A stretch of 64,000 nt of DNA from Apostichopus japonicus (lineage: Eukaryota; Echinodermata; Holothuroidea; Aspidochirotida; Stichopodidae), in the NCBI RefSeq assembly GCF_037975245.1, contig NC_092562.1, positions 540,501 through 604,500 on the forward strand. The letters run 5' to 3'. The notes under the pieces are model-generated. The model was given only the letters and a program-made list of their open reading frames with translations. It made no database searches and had not been told where the DNA came from. How positions within the stretch are numbered: the stretch's first letter is position 1; each line of letters opens with the position of its first letter. Shown piece after piece: positions 55,201-64,000 of this stretch. The translations under genes and the position numbers were made by a program.

Positions 55201-57334
55201 GTATGTATTTCAGTAGTAAATAGGATTTAGGCCTTACGTTGGTGACCCCGTCGATATGAAGCCAAATATTAGCCTCGGCCTAGGCTTGAAGTTAGGCTAT
55301 ACTGGTTACACGAAATGAAAGTCAATCATTAGTGATGATGTTGCACTTCACTTTAATTGTTAATTGTACCTTTAGGTCATTGCTGAAAGCGCGGTAGAGC
55401 GGTTAAAGATTCCGCCTCACAATCATTCGACTAGGTTCCCAGCTCAAATAACAAGGCCTACCACTACCAGACATCAGATTTCAGATTCTCTACAGTCTAC
55501 CTAGGCAATACTGTTGGTATGGCTACAGCACAGTGGCATGTAAGCCTAACCAGACATCAGTTCCAATGGAAATGGTTTCTCTAGTTATCAGGAAATTCAG
55601 TAATCTAACTGTAGGTAACCAGTACTAGGTCTATTAGGCTAGGCCCTTAACATCTTGAACAAAGCAAACATTTTAGCTGGGATTTAATCCCTGTCGCTAG
55701 CTGAAAATAGTTATCCTTGAGGCTCCACACGGCCAGCCATATTAAATTAAAGGCATTTTTCTCGCCAGATCTGGGATTCTATATCTTACAACTGAAGATT
55801 GTAAGTTTAATTTATGACAGTGAAATCACTTAGCTGCATGTAATTTCTCTGTTATTGTAGCAGACTATGCATTTGGCTGGGTATGCAAACACATGAATGG
55901 ACACAATAAACCATGGTGTTAAAGATTTTGCACTGAATAATATCACCGGTGTTTAAATTTGAAGTGTCATGTACCCCTTTAATCACTTGAAGAATTTGTC
56001 AATTTGTTGGTTTACAGCTGTTACAGTTTACTCTACATGCTCTAAAATTCTAACATTGATTGAATTTACTTATAGTATTTTCCTTTCGTATCGCAACATT
56101 TTTCTGCGAAATGTTCGAAAATGGTATCGGCTTCATCATTTTTCGTCTGCTCACTCTGCTGGGTTAGGGTTAGGTATGTCTTCCAGTTTGCTAACAAGTC
56201 AACCAAAAATCAGTACAACGTACTGCAGTAGTGAAAGGAAAGTACAGTACAGTACATCCAAGGTAGAACTGTGGCTTGTGGTTAGGGTTATTCTTCAATG
56301 AAATAGCTACTGGCATTTGATTTACGGTTGCGGTATGGGATGGCTCCTGCATTATATAGAGTGCTTTTGTTGCAATTGTGTCAACTTTGGATTTCACTAG
56401 GGTAATCACATGGGACCCTGTAACATTGCACTGCATTTCCAATCACTGCTGACTAATACAAGTTTATGTTGTTTTACATGGTATCAGCGGTTTTTGATCG
56501 ATGCACCAGCTTTGGTCGATCTCGGCCATGGAACAGTACGGTATCGCGAGGATGGTACCACCAATCCTGTTATCCAGAAACAGACAGATGTAAAGACAGG
56601 ATATTTCTATCATTCCAGATTAGATGATTATAGTGAAGGTAAAGTTGTCGTTAGTTTTCTGGTTTAGTGAATAAGTAAAACCATATTTTACCTTTTCAAG
56701 TACCTGTTTTGTTATCTTTGCAAAATAGGTGCAACTAAACATATATACATATAGATAACATATATATTACATGTCAACATGATCACTTAGTTTATCAAGA
56801 TTACATGATAACCACTAATTATGACAGACACCGGTAAACATTATGGGACACATATTTTATGGAGTAAGAGGTGAATAACTTGCTAGTTGAAGCAATGTTT
56901 AACCAAATATATGTTATTGTTACATTTCCTTGATCAGAACAATCCAAAATTCCTACCCAGTAATATTGACTTCTTCAAATGCTCACTCAAAATCTTACCA
57001 TCTTATCTATTTCTATGTAGATGCAACTCTTTACCCAGAGGATGAATTCAAGACTAAGTACATTTATAAAGGTCCTCCCAAGGCCAGGGGCAAGAGTCTC
57101 TATTATATTTATGGTATCGGAATGACAGCGGAGGACCAAAAGCAAAAAGCTAAAGAAACCTATAAGCCTCAGGGGAGAGGCTATGTCTGGCCAAGTTCTT
57201 TCAAGAACCCAAATCATTTCTTCTATGATTTGGAGTTTTTGATTAAAAGTAAGAAAACGTTTCCACATTTAAGCGAGAATCTTTATCAATTGCCAAAAGT
57301 TATGCCTCAGAACTGGTTAACAACCTTTCAATAG
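55108..57334 (+). CDS. Unrecognised three-exon gene, 185 residues
   Basis: Joined exons 55108-55200, 56488-56638, 57021-57334; junctions are GT-AG and in phase (0, then 1). I do not recognise the family. The protein is hydrophilic, without signal peptide or membrane helix, and rich in Tyr, Gly, Pro and Lys. Features: YGMPISPLSEY near the N-terminus; FLIDAPALVDLGHGTVRYR and TDVKTGYFYHSRLDDYSEG in the middle; YPEDEFKTKYIYKGPP, then a Gly/Tyr-rich YIYGIGM and a C-terminal PNHFFYDLEFLIK. Short Tyr/Pro/Gly-rich proteins of this look are common among ciliary microtubule-associated proteins, but that is only an impression. The start ATG is preceded by an in-frame stop-bounded upstream ATG (55091). 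A strong internal donor (AAAA|GTAAGA at 57249) could shorten exon 3. Confidence 0.72.
55380..55450 (+). repeat. Degenerate tRNA-like (SINE) fragment
   Basis: GCGGTAGAGCGGTTA is A-box-like and GGTTCCCAGCTC a weak B box. Inside intron 1 of the unknown gene. Confidence 0.35.
55451..56487 (+). other. Intron 1 of the unknown gene, remainder
   Basis: A plus-strand frame (55969-56301) and minus-strand frame (56191-56442) were inspected and show no family match. Confidence 0.5.
56488..56638 (+). CDS. Unknown gene exon 2
   Basis: Acceptor GGTATCAG, donor GTAAAG at 56639. 50 codons plus one base; RFLIDAPALVDLGHG... to RLDDYSE. Confidence 0.72.
57021..57334 (+). CDS. Unknown gene exon 3
   Basis: Acceptor TTTCTATGTAG; split Asp then ATLYPEDEFKTKYIYKGPPK. 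Continues to TAG at 57332-57334. The region beyond the internal donor at 57249 reads KSKKTFPHLSEN...TTFQ. Confidence 0.72.
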
Positions 57335-57344
57335 CAAACTATAT

Positions 57345-57550
57345 GTCTGGTAGAACTATTTTAAACATGTTGCCATTTTGATTCCTAAACATGTTGCCAT
57401 TTTGTTGCCTAAATATGTGGCAATTTTGGTTCCTAAACATGTTGCCATTTTGATTCCTAAACATGTTGCCAAAGTGATTCCTAAACAGGTTGCCATTTTG
57501 ATTCCTAAACATGTAGCCAGTTTGAATCCTAAACATGTTGCAATTTTGAT
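57345..57550. repeat. 24-bp tandem repeat right after the stop codon
   Basis: About eight units of CCTAAACATGTTGCCATTTTGATT, starting about ten bases after the stop of the unknown gene, hence in its presumed 3' UTR. The multiple-of-three unit leaves both strands open for 60-80 codons, which explains the open frames here. Confidence 0.9.
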
Positions 57551-57842
57551 TCTTGTTGTTATGGATGTAATGTTATTATGTGACCTATGTGGGCTTCTGG
57601 GTGTAACTGGCTTGGGTTAATTGCTGGGGGGGGGGGGCGTTAGTTGGTTGGGCATGTTAGGTAGATCTGTTTTTGTGACTTAGGCATTAAAATTAATTTT
57701 GATATGTTTTCCATTAAATGTGACTGTTATCTGTCCAGGTTGTATTGCTATACAGGAATGCAAATAACTGTTCCATATCTTTGGTTAAATAACTTTTTAA
57801 TCAGTTTTTACCTCTCTCTCTCTCTCTGTCTCATAAATCTAG

Positions 57843-57912
57843 ACGATGAAGAGAATGACTCTGAAGATGAAGCAGAGGATGTGAAGACATCAGTTAATTC
57901 AAATTTATTGAG
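57843..57912 (+). CDS. Candidate acidic exon of uncertain linkage
   Basis: A strong CT-rich acceptor (CTCTCTCT...AAATCTAG) precedes a 70-base segment encoding DEENDSEDEAEDVK and TSVNSNLL. The donor GTTGGT is weak. Phase is compatible with the internal donor at 57249 of the unknown gene (A+AC gives Asn) and with the exon at 61584 (AG+A gives Arg). It could be an alternative extension of that gene, part of the 61584 gene, or a terminal exon reading on to a stop at 58003. Confidence 0.4.
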
Positions 57913-58530
57913 GTTGGTCTTTCTTCAGACAAGTATTAGTACATTATATATTCATTTTGCTTTTGGAATTGTTAAAACATTTTTGTTGGCCCAAGTCACT
58001 TGAGGTTTCATGATTCCTTGTTGAAATCCTTTCCAAAGTTTGTCAGTTGAAAAGTAAAGACCATGTGTATAAATATTTCTCTCATATTCATGAATCCAGA
58101 GGCACAAGCTGATATTTGTATATCCTTATGTCTGAAAATCTAACTATTTATGACTATGGATTAGGAGGCTCTATAGTACAGCAGAGTTTTGTAAAGAGTT
58201 TGTAAAGCATGCCAGCACATTACTAAACATGTAATAACTTTCAAGAAACAATAATTAGCTTTATCAGTTAACTTGGTAGTTTAATAGTTTTCAACTAGTA
58301 TCTTTTCCAAACAGAGATTGAAAGAGTAAAAAAAATGTGAACATTACAGTTTATATACTCTTTGCACATCCGATTAAACTTCATATTTAAACTATTCTGG
58401 ATGAGAAAATGCTGAGAATTGAATTCCATAGTAGATTAATAGTATCTTTAAAAGAAAAAAAACAATAATTTGAACATCTATTTAAAACTCTGCTATTTGC
58501 TAGATGCATTCACAATTTTGTTTTCATTTT
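57913..58530. other. Intergenic or intronic stretch
   Basis: AT-rich; nothing recognised. Confidence 0.5.
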
Positions 58531-58559
58531 TATCTCAATACATTACATGTATTGAGATA
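58531..58559. repeat. Perfect hairpin, 13-bp arms, 3-nt loop
   Basis: TATCTCAATACAT, loop TAC, ATGTATTGAGATA. No U-run follows that would suggest a terminator. Confidence 0.9.
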
Positions 58560-58699
58560 TTGTAACAGTAAGTGGGACTCTCTCTTCTCTTAAAAATTTT
58601 TCAGCGTCTTCATACAAAGTTCTTTTTCTCTGGAATTTCCAGAGCAAGCATATATCATATAGGCCAACAAAAGTTACTCTTTTTTATTCGAGAATTTTA

Positions 58700-59160
58700 T
58701 CTCATTCTATGACTTTTTCACCGATTTATGTCCAAATTGGGCCAAATCGGTCTGAAAAACACTTTTTGCGAGCCATTTTTGCACACGCTCCAAAACGTGT
58801 GTTATTGCGCAATCGTTAAACACTTCGCAAAAGCGGTGAAATGCATTGTGGGAGCTAAGCCCATCACCATATTTTAGTACACTGCGGCTTGGATATCGTC
58901 TGAAAATCCGTTTTAATACATATTCATAAAGCAGCAATCGAATTGCTTCAAGCAAAACTTTGAACAAAAGAAGTTGAATATTCATTAAATATCTGTTTGC
59001 GACGATGTCGGACTCACAATGTGGATGAAATTCGGAAATTACTTTGCCTCGAATTGAAAAATAAAAACGAAACGTAAGTAAAATCCTTTCATCTTTCGAA
59101 TTGCACATTTTCCGTTTTCAAGGAAGTACCACCTCCATCGTCCGGTCGAATGTTTAAAAC
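58700..59160 (+). promoter_or_regulatory. Possible promoter / first exon region
   Basis: AATGCATTGTGGGA (58840-58853), read on the other strand as TCCCACAATGCATT, resembles the ZNF143/STAF site. A consensus donor GTAAGT occurs at 59074. A 133-codon minus-strand frame (58707-59108) lies here but has no family match. The region could start a transcript that splices to the exon at 60715. Confidence 0.25.
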
Positions 59161-60714
59161 AAGTTAAACAATGATTTGAGGCTAAATTCAGAGTTTTTCC
59201 AGCATTCTGGGTTGAATTAAAGTGACATTTTTAAGGTTGCATTTGTGAACGGGCATCAACGTATCCTATCGTGGTTAATTGCATATGTATATGCATGTTA
59301 CCATAGTGTCTAGCCTAGGGTTGTAGTTATAAGTATTCTATAGTGCAGTGTATTCATATTACGGGACCGTGTGTTTATGAATTATGAATATGTTTGCTTT
59401 CAAGACATTGTTTACGAATACCATGTCGTTGCCTTGAATTTTGGAGGACTTAAGCACTTAGTAGTAGGGTAGTGATAGTACAACTACACAATACTAAGCC
59501 TATGCTGGTATTATTAGTTTACTACTGACTAGAACTGTCACTGGTGGTTTTCAGCACTGGCAATACCTTCATGCCCAGTAGCATGGTGGGCTCATAATTG
59601 ATGCACTTAAGGATTTGATCAATGATATATATCAAGGAAAAATCCAAATTACTCAACTGTATGTGTTTTTCATATGTGTAGTTCCTCAGAAATGTTCTGA
59701 TCTCAAAATAATTAAGGTTCTGTGCTTATGCACCGTACAATTCAGCAGAATTTGACCACAAAATGTCTGCCGTGTCAAGTTCTTTCATACCCCTAAATTG
59801 ACACATTCGTCGATAAGCTAACTGTAGTGTAGGCCTTAGTATACATCCATTGATGCTGTTTGCTTTGCTCTGACTCTGAGCCTCTAAGCTCAGACAGGTC
59901 ATGTCCCAGAGAGTAGTGTTATCATATTGAGGTAATGTTGGGTATTTTTAGGGTGTTAAGATTTCCAATTGGCCAAAAAACGTGCAAACTTGGGGGAGGA
60001 TGTTAAAAGCTTAAAAAATACCACAATTTGGTCAGCAAATACCTCAAATGGATTCAAACTCATGAAATATGTAATTCTGCTTGACTGCAAAAAGTTTAGG
60101 TGGCCTGCTGTATTGTTACTAGTAATAATTTAAGGTGCGTCAATTACGGGGGTGCGTCAATTATGAAGCCTTTACTATACATATAATAGTACTTGAAAAT
60201 TAAATAAGCTTATATTAAAAAAAGTACTGCCTTGGTCGGCTCTGGTTAGTACTAAGTATAGTTTTACCCTTGTGTGATTTTATCCGGTGTACCCAGATAC
60301 ATAGGCCCACCTGCTAATTCTGGATAAAGTCACTCACTGTAGGCTACATTACAGGTTGGTCGAGTCAGTGACAAGTTAACATTGGTTCTCTACTTTGCCC
60401 AATGGATAAGTGTGCACTGAATTTTCGTACAGTGTTTGCAACGCATTTTGGCAGTATTCTTTTGTTTGTGAATTCATATAGCAGTTAATTTTTTGGGGGT
60501 TTTTGGTTGTGCATGTGCCTATTTCACTTTGTTTCAAAGTTCTTCACCCTGTAATGCTGTATGTTTCTATCATTTTCAGAGAGAAAATGCATTTACAAGT
60601 TCCTTGTTGCTTGTTGCATTTAAAAGCAATGTGAAGTCATTCGTCATGTGACTTTATATATTGTCTCCTATTATCCAACGTTTTGTTTTTATTTTTGTTT
60701 TCTTTCATTTTCAG

Positions 60715-60865
60715 GACTCTTTCTGCATCTGCAGGTTGGATTCTCCTATGTGGGCACTTGGGATATAGTAACTTTTTGGACTTCTTAATTTAATTCAGTA
60801 CTTTTCACGCCATTTCATTCATTGCCTTGATTCAATAAACTTTGATTAACCTTGAAAAAACACAT
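60715..60865 (+). other. Candidate polyadenylated terminal exon
   Basis: A very good acceptor (TTTTCTTTCATTTTCAG) precedes GACTCTTTCTGC, and AATAAA occurs at 60834-60839 followed by a T/G-rich stretch. The open reading inside is short (about 25 codons), so it may be 3' UTR of a transcript starting near 58850 or from 57843. Confidence 0.4.
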
Positions 60866-61583
60866 TCCTGTTATATTTTTTTGCACTAAATCGTACATTC
60901 ATATTCACCAGTGTGAAGAAAAATTAACAAGAAGTTCCTACATAAGATGTACATTTCACGTATCCAAAAATACTTTTCAATTCATCACGAAGATAAGCTG
61001 ATTGATGTCTAGGAACCTGATACATCATAAACTATATGACCAAAAAGTCCAACAGAGACTGACCCAAGATGAAGGATATCACATAAAAAACAAGTTCTTA
61101 AATATTCTATGACATTAATAAACCTTGCAACGCTGTTCTCTCGACAAACAGGCAATGGGCGCTAAAGGTAACACTCGCAGGAATGAAGTGTAACCTGCAG
61201 AGACTTTTCGTTGCAGAGTAGCGTAAATGCAAGTTCTGTATTTGTTGTACCATGATTGATATCTATAATTGTAGAGACAGAGCAAAGATATGAAACTAGG
61301 AATCGAAATTAGAACTTCCAGTATTGATATACTGCGTCATTGATGCTCTTGTTTATAAATGTTCCTAGCATTACAAAATGCTGTTTGGATGGGATTTCAC
61401 CTAAAGATGGAAAACATTTCCAAGAATTTGGTCGAAAAACGATCAAACTTGCAGCCAGTAGATATAGCTGTTTCTGATGGAATTCAGATTAGACTGAATT
61501 TTTTTCCCTGATGGATGTATTCAATACTACTGCTCGGAATAACTCTATATCATTTTGTTTTACTTTGTTTTTTCGATTTGCAG
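60866..61583. other. Stretch without recognised gene
   Basis: Nothing supported; precedes the next exon acceptor TTCGATTTGCAG. Confidence 0.5.
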
Positions 61584-61694
61584 ATTTATCCTTAACGACA
61601 TCGACACTATCGACACCCTCAAGAAACGAGTTGCGGTCCGACTTCTGATCCCTTCCTCGATCGTATTTATTAATTACAGAGAGAAAGACCTTGG
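61584..61694 (+). CDS. GUK-like gene penultimate exon
   Basis: One base completes a codon, then 36 codons (FILNDIDTIDTLKKRVAVRL...) and two bases. GC content is higher than in its flanks. The minus-strand frame over it is a shadow. Confidence 0.55.
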
Positions 61695-62292
61695 GTAAGT
61701 TTTCTTTATAGAGCTTCATTTACTTCTCTTCCTCTCTGTTATAATTGCTCATTCTGATATGTAGTTTGAGAGATTCAATAATATCTGGAAAAATGTTCTT
61801 TTTGCTTCACACGGACGACGGGTGTTGTATGAGGAGGCTGCCAGCTCAGCAGAAGTCCAGAACTGGGCCAACAAACTTTTACAAGACCCAAGTGTTTCCA
61901 ACATTATATTTTCTCCTCCACTACCTTGCCACAGTTTGGACTAAAAAGTGTAAAACTTGGAGAGATGGATATTTATCCATAGATGTGGAGGGGGGGGGGG
62001 GATGGGGATAAGGGGTACTCCATCCCGGTTTTGATAATTTCAGTTATATCATTTAGGTTCAATGTGTACAACATCACTCCGAAGCATTTTATCTTAGTGA
62101 TTATCTTACACATTGCCCTTCCTCAAGTGGAGGAAAGCCCCATCGTTACTCGTACAGCCACAGTGTCGTCTCTCAATTTCGTTCTACACTTGATTTTACT
62201 TTCACAGGAATGAAGAAGTGATTGGTTCTTTACGAACTGCAGAGGAAGGGGAATTCCGGAAATTTTCTGTAGAATTGAAAAGGTTATACTGA
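61584..62292 (+). CDS. 3' end of a gene with a guanylate-kinase-like pattern (two exons)
   Basis: Exons 61584-61694 (donor GTAAGT at 61695) and 62208-62292 (acceptor TTTCACAG; stop TGA 62290-62292), joined in phase through a split Gly. The 64 residues read FILNDIDTIDTLKKR, then LLIPSSIVFINYREK, then NEEVIGSLRTAEEGEFRKFS and end KRLY. The pattern of a hydrophobic strand IL-x-DID, a short helix with LKK, then P-x-x-I-x-F-I, then a charged helix resembles the second half of guanylate-kinase (GUK) domains, including those of MAGUK and CARMA scaffold proteins. The match is weak and the domain is shorter at the C-terminus than usual. The upstream exons are not identified with confidence; the 57843 exon is phase-compatible. 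The spliced exon pair itself is credible, the name is not. Confidence 0.5.
62208..62292 (+). CDS. GUK-like gene terminal exon
   Basis: 27 codons and a TGA stop: NEEVIGSLRTAEEGEFRK... ending KRLY. Acceptor is pyrimidine-rich. Confidence 0.5.
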
Positions 62293-62700
62293 TGCTAGGG
62301 AAGCTTTTATCACTTCATTGCGATTATGTAAGGGAGATCAAGAACACTTACTGGCTTATCATCCAGAAATTGATTTACGACAAAAACAGAAATAATCAGT
62401 GGCCCAGTGTACTTTCCTGTCTGTGAAACACTTGTAATACACTACAACATGGTTTATCATTAGCCATGGTGGAACTAGTGAATTATAGGTGAAAAACGAA
62501 CCGACAGAGGTGTGTGCTATGTGCACTATTACACAGCAGTGTTTCTGCTAGTGTAATTATCTGGTGGTTTCAGCTGATCAGATCATGTTGTGTTCACTTT
62601 AACAGCTTAGCTAACTCTCTCTTCAAATCAACACTTTCTGAGCTTGTAAGAGGCAGTAACAGAGCTGGTGAGAGGCAGTAGCACGCCATGTGGTCCTACA
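62293..62700 (+). other. Presumed 3' flank of the GUK-like gene
   Basis: No canonical AATAAA seen before the tandem array; nothing else recognised. Confidence 0.4.
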
Positions 62701-62739
62701 CCTGTTAGAGATAAGCCTATCATGTGATTCTGTTGATGG

Positions 62740-64000
62740 GGCCCAAACATGTAATCCTGCAATATGTTGCTACTAATGGGGTCATGTAAACCCACCATGT
62801 CTCTCTTCTGATGGGGCCATGTGTCTTCCTTTTGATCCGACCATATATGTAAACCCACCATATGTTCCTTTGATAGGACCATACATATAAACCCAGCATG
62901 TGTTTCTTTTGATGGGACCAAACATGTAAACCCACCTATGTTCCTTTGATGGGACCATACATATAAACCCAGCATGTGTTTCCTTTGATGGGACCAAACA
63001 TGTAAACCCACCATATGTTCCTTTGATGGGACCATACATATAAACCCAGTATGTGTTTCCTTTAATGGGACCAAACATGTAAACCCAGTATGTGTTTCCT
63101 TTGATGAGACCAAACATGTAAACCCACCATATGTTTCCTTTGATGAGACCGTACATGTAAACCCACCATATGTTCCTTTGATAGGACCGTACATATAAAC
63201 CCAGCATGTGTTTCCTTTGATGGGACCAAACATGTAAACCCACCATATGTTCCTTTGATGGGACCATACATATAAACCCACCATGTGTTTCCTTTGATGG
63301 GATTATACATGTAAATCCACCATGTGTTTCCTTTGATGGGACCATAAATGTAAACCCAACATGTGTTTCCTATGACGGGTCATACATGTAAACTCACCAT
63401 GTGTTCCTTTGACGACCATACATGTAAACCCACCATGCGTTTCCTATGATGGGACCATACATGTAAACCCACCATATGTTTCCTTTGATGGGACCATACA
63501 TGTAAACCCACTATGTTTCCTTTGATGGGACCATACATGTAGCCCACCATGTGTTTCCTTTGATGGGATTATACATGTAAACCCACCATGTGTTTCCTTT
63601 GATGGGCCATACATGTAAACCCACCATATGTTTCCTTTGATGGGACCAAACATGTAAACCCACCATATGTTTCCTTTGATGGGACCATACATGTAAACCC
63701 ACCATATGTTTCCTTTGATGGGACCATACATGTAAACCCACCATATGTTTCCTTTGATGGGGCCATACATGTTAACCCACCATATATTTCCTTTGATGGG
63801 GCCATACATGTTAACCCACCATGTGTTACCTTTGATAGGGCCATACATGTTAACCCACCATGTTTCTTTGATGGGACCATACATGTTAACCCACCATGTA
63901 TCCCTTTGATTGGATTATACATGTAAACCCACCATATGTTTCCTTTGATGGGACCATACATGTAAACCCACAATGTGTTTCCTATGATGGAGGTCACATG
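62740..64000. repeat. 39-bp tandem array, about 32 copies, running off the right end
   Basis: Unit close to GGGACCATACATGTAAACCC + ACCATATGTTTCCTTTGAT. Most units are 39 bp, some 38 or shorter. Because 39 is a multiple of three and the unit has no stop in any minus-strand frame, all three minus frames stay open for 70-218 codons with 13-residue periods (MYGPIKGNTWWVY, MVPSKETHGGFTC and HVWSHQRKHMVGL). Units near the left end are more diverged. Confidence 0.95.

Noticed and set aside
58707-59108. 133-codon minus-strand frame
   Set aside because: No family match, no splice context and no promoter on that strand that I can support; kept only as part of the regulatory-region note.
62628-63997. 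Minus-strand proteins of 70-218 residues
   Set aside because: They are frames through a 39-bp tandem array; all three frames are equally open, so there is no evidence of coding.

Overview
The window is animal nuclear DNA. Its coding information lies in short exons with GT-AG borders separated by AT-rich introns of up to about 13.6 kb, and it carries many micro- and minisatellites, tRNA-derived SINE heads, LINE and Penelope-like (PLE) remnants and short hAT-type elements. The protein families plus the mix of repeats (GGTCA-rich dispersed repeats, PLE with a hammerhead ribozyme) suggest a marine invertebrate, possibly an echinoderm. The species is an inference and cannot be proven from this sequence alone.

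Layout, all convincing genes on the + strand. (1) 1324-20012: the 3' six exons of a ferric-chelate reductase 1-like gene (FRRS1; cytochrome b561 part and last membrane helix). Its upstream exons lie outside the window; a large last intron (6274-19910) holds several minisatellites and one candidate cassette exon. (2) 20013-32847: intergenic and repeat-rich. It contains a coding-like island just after FRRS1, two non-autonomous hAT elements with visible target-site duplications (24786-25146 and 30474-30911), a minus-strand PLE endonuclease remnant (27412-28127) and, 405 bases beyond it in the same orientation, a tRNA-like module joined to a textbook hammerhead ribozyme core (26966-27007). (3) 32848-48803: a complete eight-exon cystinosin gene (CTNS, 388 residues). 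Its first intron holds a broken CR1/L2-like LINE and its sixth a 727-bp terminal-inverted-repeat element with a 6-bp target duplication. (4) 48804-55107: intergenic, dominated by a 70-bp array that grades into a 20/60-bp higher-order array, an imperfect ~500-bp tandem duplication, and a 42-bp perfect palindrome. (5) 55108-57334: a three-exon gene of 185 residues that I do not recognise. (6) 57843-62292: candidate exons of uncertain linkage (an acidic exon, a polyadenylated terminal exon, and two final exons with a guanylate-kinase-like pattern). (7) 62740-64000: a 39-bp tandem array running off the right edge.

The genes do not form an operon or obvious pathway. FRRS1-like (membrane metal reduction) and cystinosin (lysosomal cystine export) are independent housekeeping-type membrane proteins. 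The most unusual element is the hammerhead ribozyme, whose stem III is a self-complementary ACCGGU without a loop, so it should need two RNA copies to fold.
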